Below, one piece after another: positions 5,837 to 7,407 of a DNA stretch of 7,407 nucleotides; within the stretch, counting starts at the first letter, position 1, and the number at the start of each line of letters is the position of its first letter. A program made the position numbers and the translations under genes. This stretch comes from an uncultured Traorella sp. (GTDB lineage: Bacteria > Bacillota_I > Bacilli_A > Erysipelotrichales > Erysipelotrichaceae). The DNA lies in NCBI GenBank assembly GCA_945938205.1, contig CAMEUL010000072.1, positions 1-7,407 on the forward strand, read 5' to 3'. The notes below the pieces were generated by a model that worked only from the letters and a program-made list of their open reading frames with translations, ran no database searches and was not told the origin of the DNA.

Positions 5837-6503
5837 GAGTTTATTTGTTTCATCGACAACTGTATTTGATATGACAAGTTTTCTGATATGTACAGGCACA
5901 GCACTTTTGCTGGGAGTGGCTGTAGCCTTGTTTTATATGTATAAAAATATTTATACGAAAGGATTTATCCTTTTCCTAGTTCTATTGCCTGCTATGGTGT
6001 GTGTTGTCATCATGCTGGTAAATGGAAATCTAGGTGCCGGGGTTGCGGTCATGGGAGCTTTTTCTTTGGTGCGTTTTCGTTCTGTACCTGGCAATGCCTT
6101 AGATATCTCTGTGATCTTTCTTTCCATGGCAATAGGACTTTCTACGGGCATGGGATACGTCGGTATAGCCGCACTGTTTACTTTTGTGATCCTTTTGGCA
6201 GGGATGATGGTTCGCATGAGCCCTTTTGGAAATGAAAATCCATGTGAAAGAATTCTAAAGATCACGATTCCTGAACAGTTAAATTACAATGAAATTTTTG
6301 ATGATATTTTTGAAAAGTACACAAAAAGCTGTGAACTGATCCATGTGAAAACTACGCATATGGGAAGTTTATATAAATGTGACTATCATATTCGTTTAAA
6401 AGCGATTGGCAGTGAAAAGGATATGATCGATGAAATACGTGTAAGAAATGGAAATCTGGAGATTTCCTGTGGCAAAGTAACTGCCGGAAAAGAGGAGTTA
6501 TAA
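5829..6503 (+). CDS. DUF4956 integral membrane protein
   Basis: A 224-residue membrane protein. Hydrophobic segments are at about 15-37, 45-64, 67-80, 92-107 and 109-128. The cytosolic tail (about 139-217) has a mixed beta-alpha pattern that may be a small ferredoxin- or ACT-like fold. The signature GAFSLVRFRSVPG (76-88), with two Arg inside a Gly-rich loop, is the hallmark of DUF4956. The biochemical function is unknown. These proteins are known to be encoded next to VTC-domain proteins, and the 8-bp overlap with a VTC gene fits a shared complex. A perfect AAAGGAGG (5812-5819) within the upstream gene lies nine bases before the ATG, the strongest ribosome site in the operon. I infer a membrane partner that anchors the polymerase or moves its product, with the Arg loop as candidate phosphate contact. 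Confidence 0.87.
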   Translation: MFESLFVSSTTVFDMTSFLICTGTALLLGVAVALFYMYKNIYTKGFILFLVLLPAMVCVVIMLVNGNLGAGVAVMGAFSLVRFRSVPGNALDISVIFLSMAIGLSTGMGYVGIAALFTFVILLAGMMVRMSPFGNENPCERILKITIPEQLNYNEIFDDIFEKYTKSCELIHVKTTHMGSLYKCDYHIRLKAIGSEKDMIDEIRVRNGNLEISCGKVTAGKEEL

Positions 6504-7407
6504 TGAAAAAAACTGCAATCATCTTTCTTCTGTGTTTCCTATTGTCGGCTTGTCAAAGTACCCCTTCACAAACAACGGATGAGCCTATAAAAACCAGTGG
6601 TTATGATCTGAGTTTTTCCGCATCTGACTTAGAAATAGGATATGATGAAGATGCACAAGTAATTGAACTAAGTAAAGATCTTGAAATTACAGATCCTGGT
6701 ACTTATATCCTTCAAGGAGAAATGACAGGGCAGATCAAAAACAATGTGTCAGAGAGTGTATCCGTAAGACTGGTACTTGATAATGTTGTGATCCATGCGT
6801 CCAATCAACCGGCTATTTATATCTTATCTGCAGATAAAGTCTTCTTGACATTGAGTGAGAATTCAGTGAATGTGTTGAGTGAAAACGGAGAATTCATACA
6901 AAGTGATGACAATCATCCAGATGGAGTGATTTTTTCTAAGAGCGATCTGATAATCAATGGAGAAGGAACATTGAAAATAGAAACTGCATCCGGTCATGGA
7001 ATTGTTTCCAAGGATGATCTGATCATTGGAAGCGGAACTTATGAAATTACTGCTTCGGGACAGGGATTGAGCGGAAAAGACTGTGTGAAGATCAATTCAG
7101 GAACTTTTATCTTGAATAGTGGGAAAGATGCCATCCAGTCGGATAACAGTGAGTATGCAGAACGTGGCTTTGTTTATATCAACAATGGTGATTTTCAGAT
7201 AGTTTCAAATCAGGATGGCATTCAGGCAGAGCACTATTTACAGATCGATGCTGGAAATTTTTCAATAGAAACCATTCAGAAAGATGAAGAAAGTGCAAAG
7301 GCCATCAAATCCGATGGAGATCTTCTCATCCAACAGGGAAACTATAAAATTACAAGTGATGATGATGCGTTACATTCCAATGGAAATTTATGGATCGAAG
7401 ATGGAAA
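6503..7407 (+). CDS. DUF4353-like beta-helix lipoprotein (carbohydrate-binding-domain type), 3' truncated
   Basis: An open frame continues to the window end without a stop; 301 residues are visible. ATG overlaps the preceding TAA by one base (TAATG), with AGAGGAG at 6491-6497 as ribosome site. Residues 1-16 are a signal peptide ending in lipobox LSAC (lipidated Cys17), so the protein is anchored on the outer face. After a Ser/Thr-rich linker and an N-terminal part (about 52-125, with PGTYILQGEMTGQI and VRLVLDNVVI), short repeats begin near 148: DLIINGEGTLKI, GHGIVSKDDLIIGSGTYEI, DCVKINSGTFIL, GFVYINNGDFQI, HYLQIDAGNFSI, GDLLIQQGNYKI, each followed by a turn such as KDAIQSD or QDGIQAE. This is the pattern of a right-handed beta-helix and of DUF4353, often called carbohydrate-binding domain-containing. 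The ligand is unknown. Co-translation with VTC and DUF4956 suggests it works with their product or at the wall. Confidence 0.83.
   Translation, partial: MKKTAIIFLLCFLLSACQSTPSQTTDEPIKTSGYDLSFSASDLEIGYDEDAQVIELSKDLEITDPGTYILQGEMTGQIKNNVSESVSVRLVLDNVVIHASNQPAIYILSADKVFLTLSENSVNVLSENGEFIQSDDNHPDGVIFSKSDLIINGEGTLKIETASGHGIVSKDDLIIGSGTYEITASGQGLSGKDCVKINSGTFILNSGKDAIQSDNSEYAERGFVYINNGDFQIVSNQDGIQAEHYLQIDAGNFSIETIQKDEESAKAIKSDGDLLIQQGNYKITSDDDALHSNGNLWIEDG

Noticed and set aside
5951..6265. Open frame on the minus strand and a plus frame at 5999-6235 inside the DUF4956 gene
   Set aside because: Both lie wholly within a clear family gene, lack ribosome sites and have low-complexity or Cys/Arg-rich composition typical of shadow frames.
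1..7407. Mobile elements, tRNA or rRNA genes, CRISPR arrays
   Set aside because: No transposase or integrase frames, no cloverleaf or rRNA-like stretches and no regular repeat-spacer pattern were seen.

Overview
The window is AT-rich, densely coded DNA of a low-GC Gram-positive bacterium (Bacillota). The grounds are a T-box leader, AGGAGG-type ribosome binding sites, hairpin-plus-T terminators, lipoproteins with short signal peptides, and the families present. A gut anaerobe of the Erysipelotrichia or Clostridia type is my best guess from gene content and codon style; the sequence alone does not prove it.

Left part (1-1836): the 3' end of a nicotinate phosphoribosyltransferase gene (NAD salvage) converges on an alpha/beta hydrolase gene. 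Both stop codons sit in the loop of one bidirectional terminator. A small gene, read divergently from the hydrolase, encodes a DUF4352-like beta-sandwich protein without a signal peptide.

Middle (1837-3030): a consensus sigma-A promoter drives a complete T-box leader. Its specifier reads as ATG (Met), and its TGGT bulge suits a tRNA with discriminator base A. It controls metQ, the lipoprotein of a methionine ABC transporter. No metN or metI is present beside it, so this is an orphan binding-protein gene with its own terminator.

Right part (3031-7407): an OmpR-type response regulator overlaps its sensor kinase, and a strong terminator follows. Next comes a tightly packed operon. It contains a soluble VTC-type triphosphate-tunnel (polyphosphate polymerase-like) protein, a DUF4956 membrane protein, and a DUF4353-like beta-helix lipoprotein cut by the window end. 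The first pair overlaps by 8 bp and the second by 1 bp. The regulator promoter and the VTC operon promoter share -10/leader architecture and T-rich direct repeats at about 11-bp steps. I infer that the two-component system regulates both itself and the VTC operon.

The most interesting part is this regulated three-part module: a cytosolic polyphosphate-type polymerase, a membrane partner, and a surface lipoprotein. It may be a bacterial polyphosphate-synthesis or export/cell-surface system analogous in logic to the fungal VTC complex. The families are recognisable; the joint function is inference.
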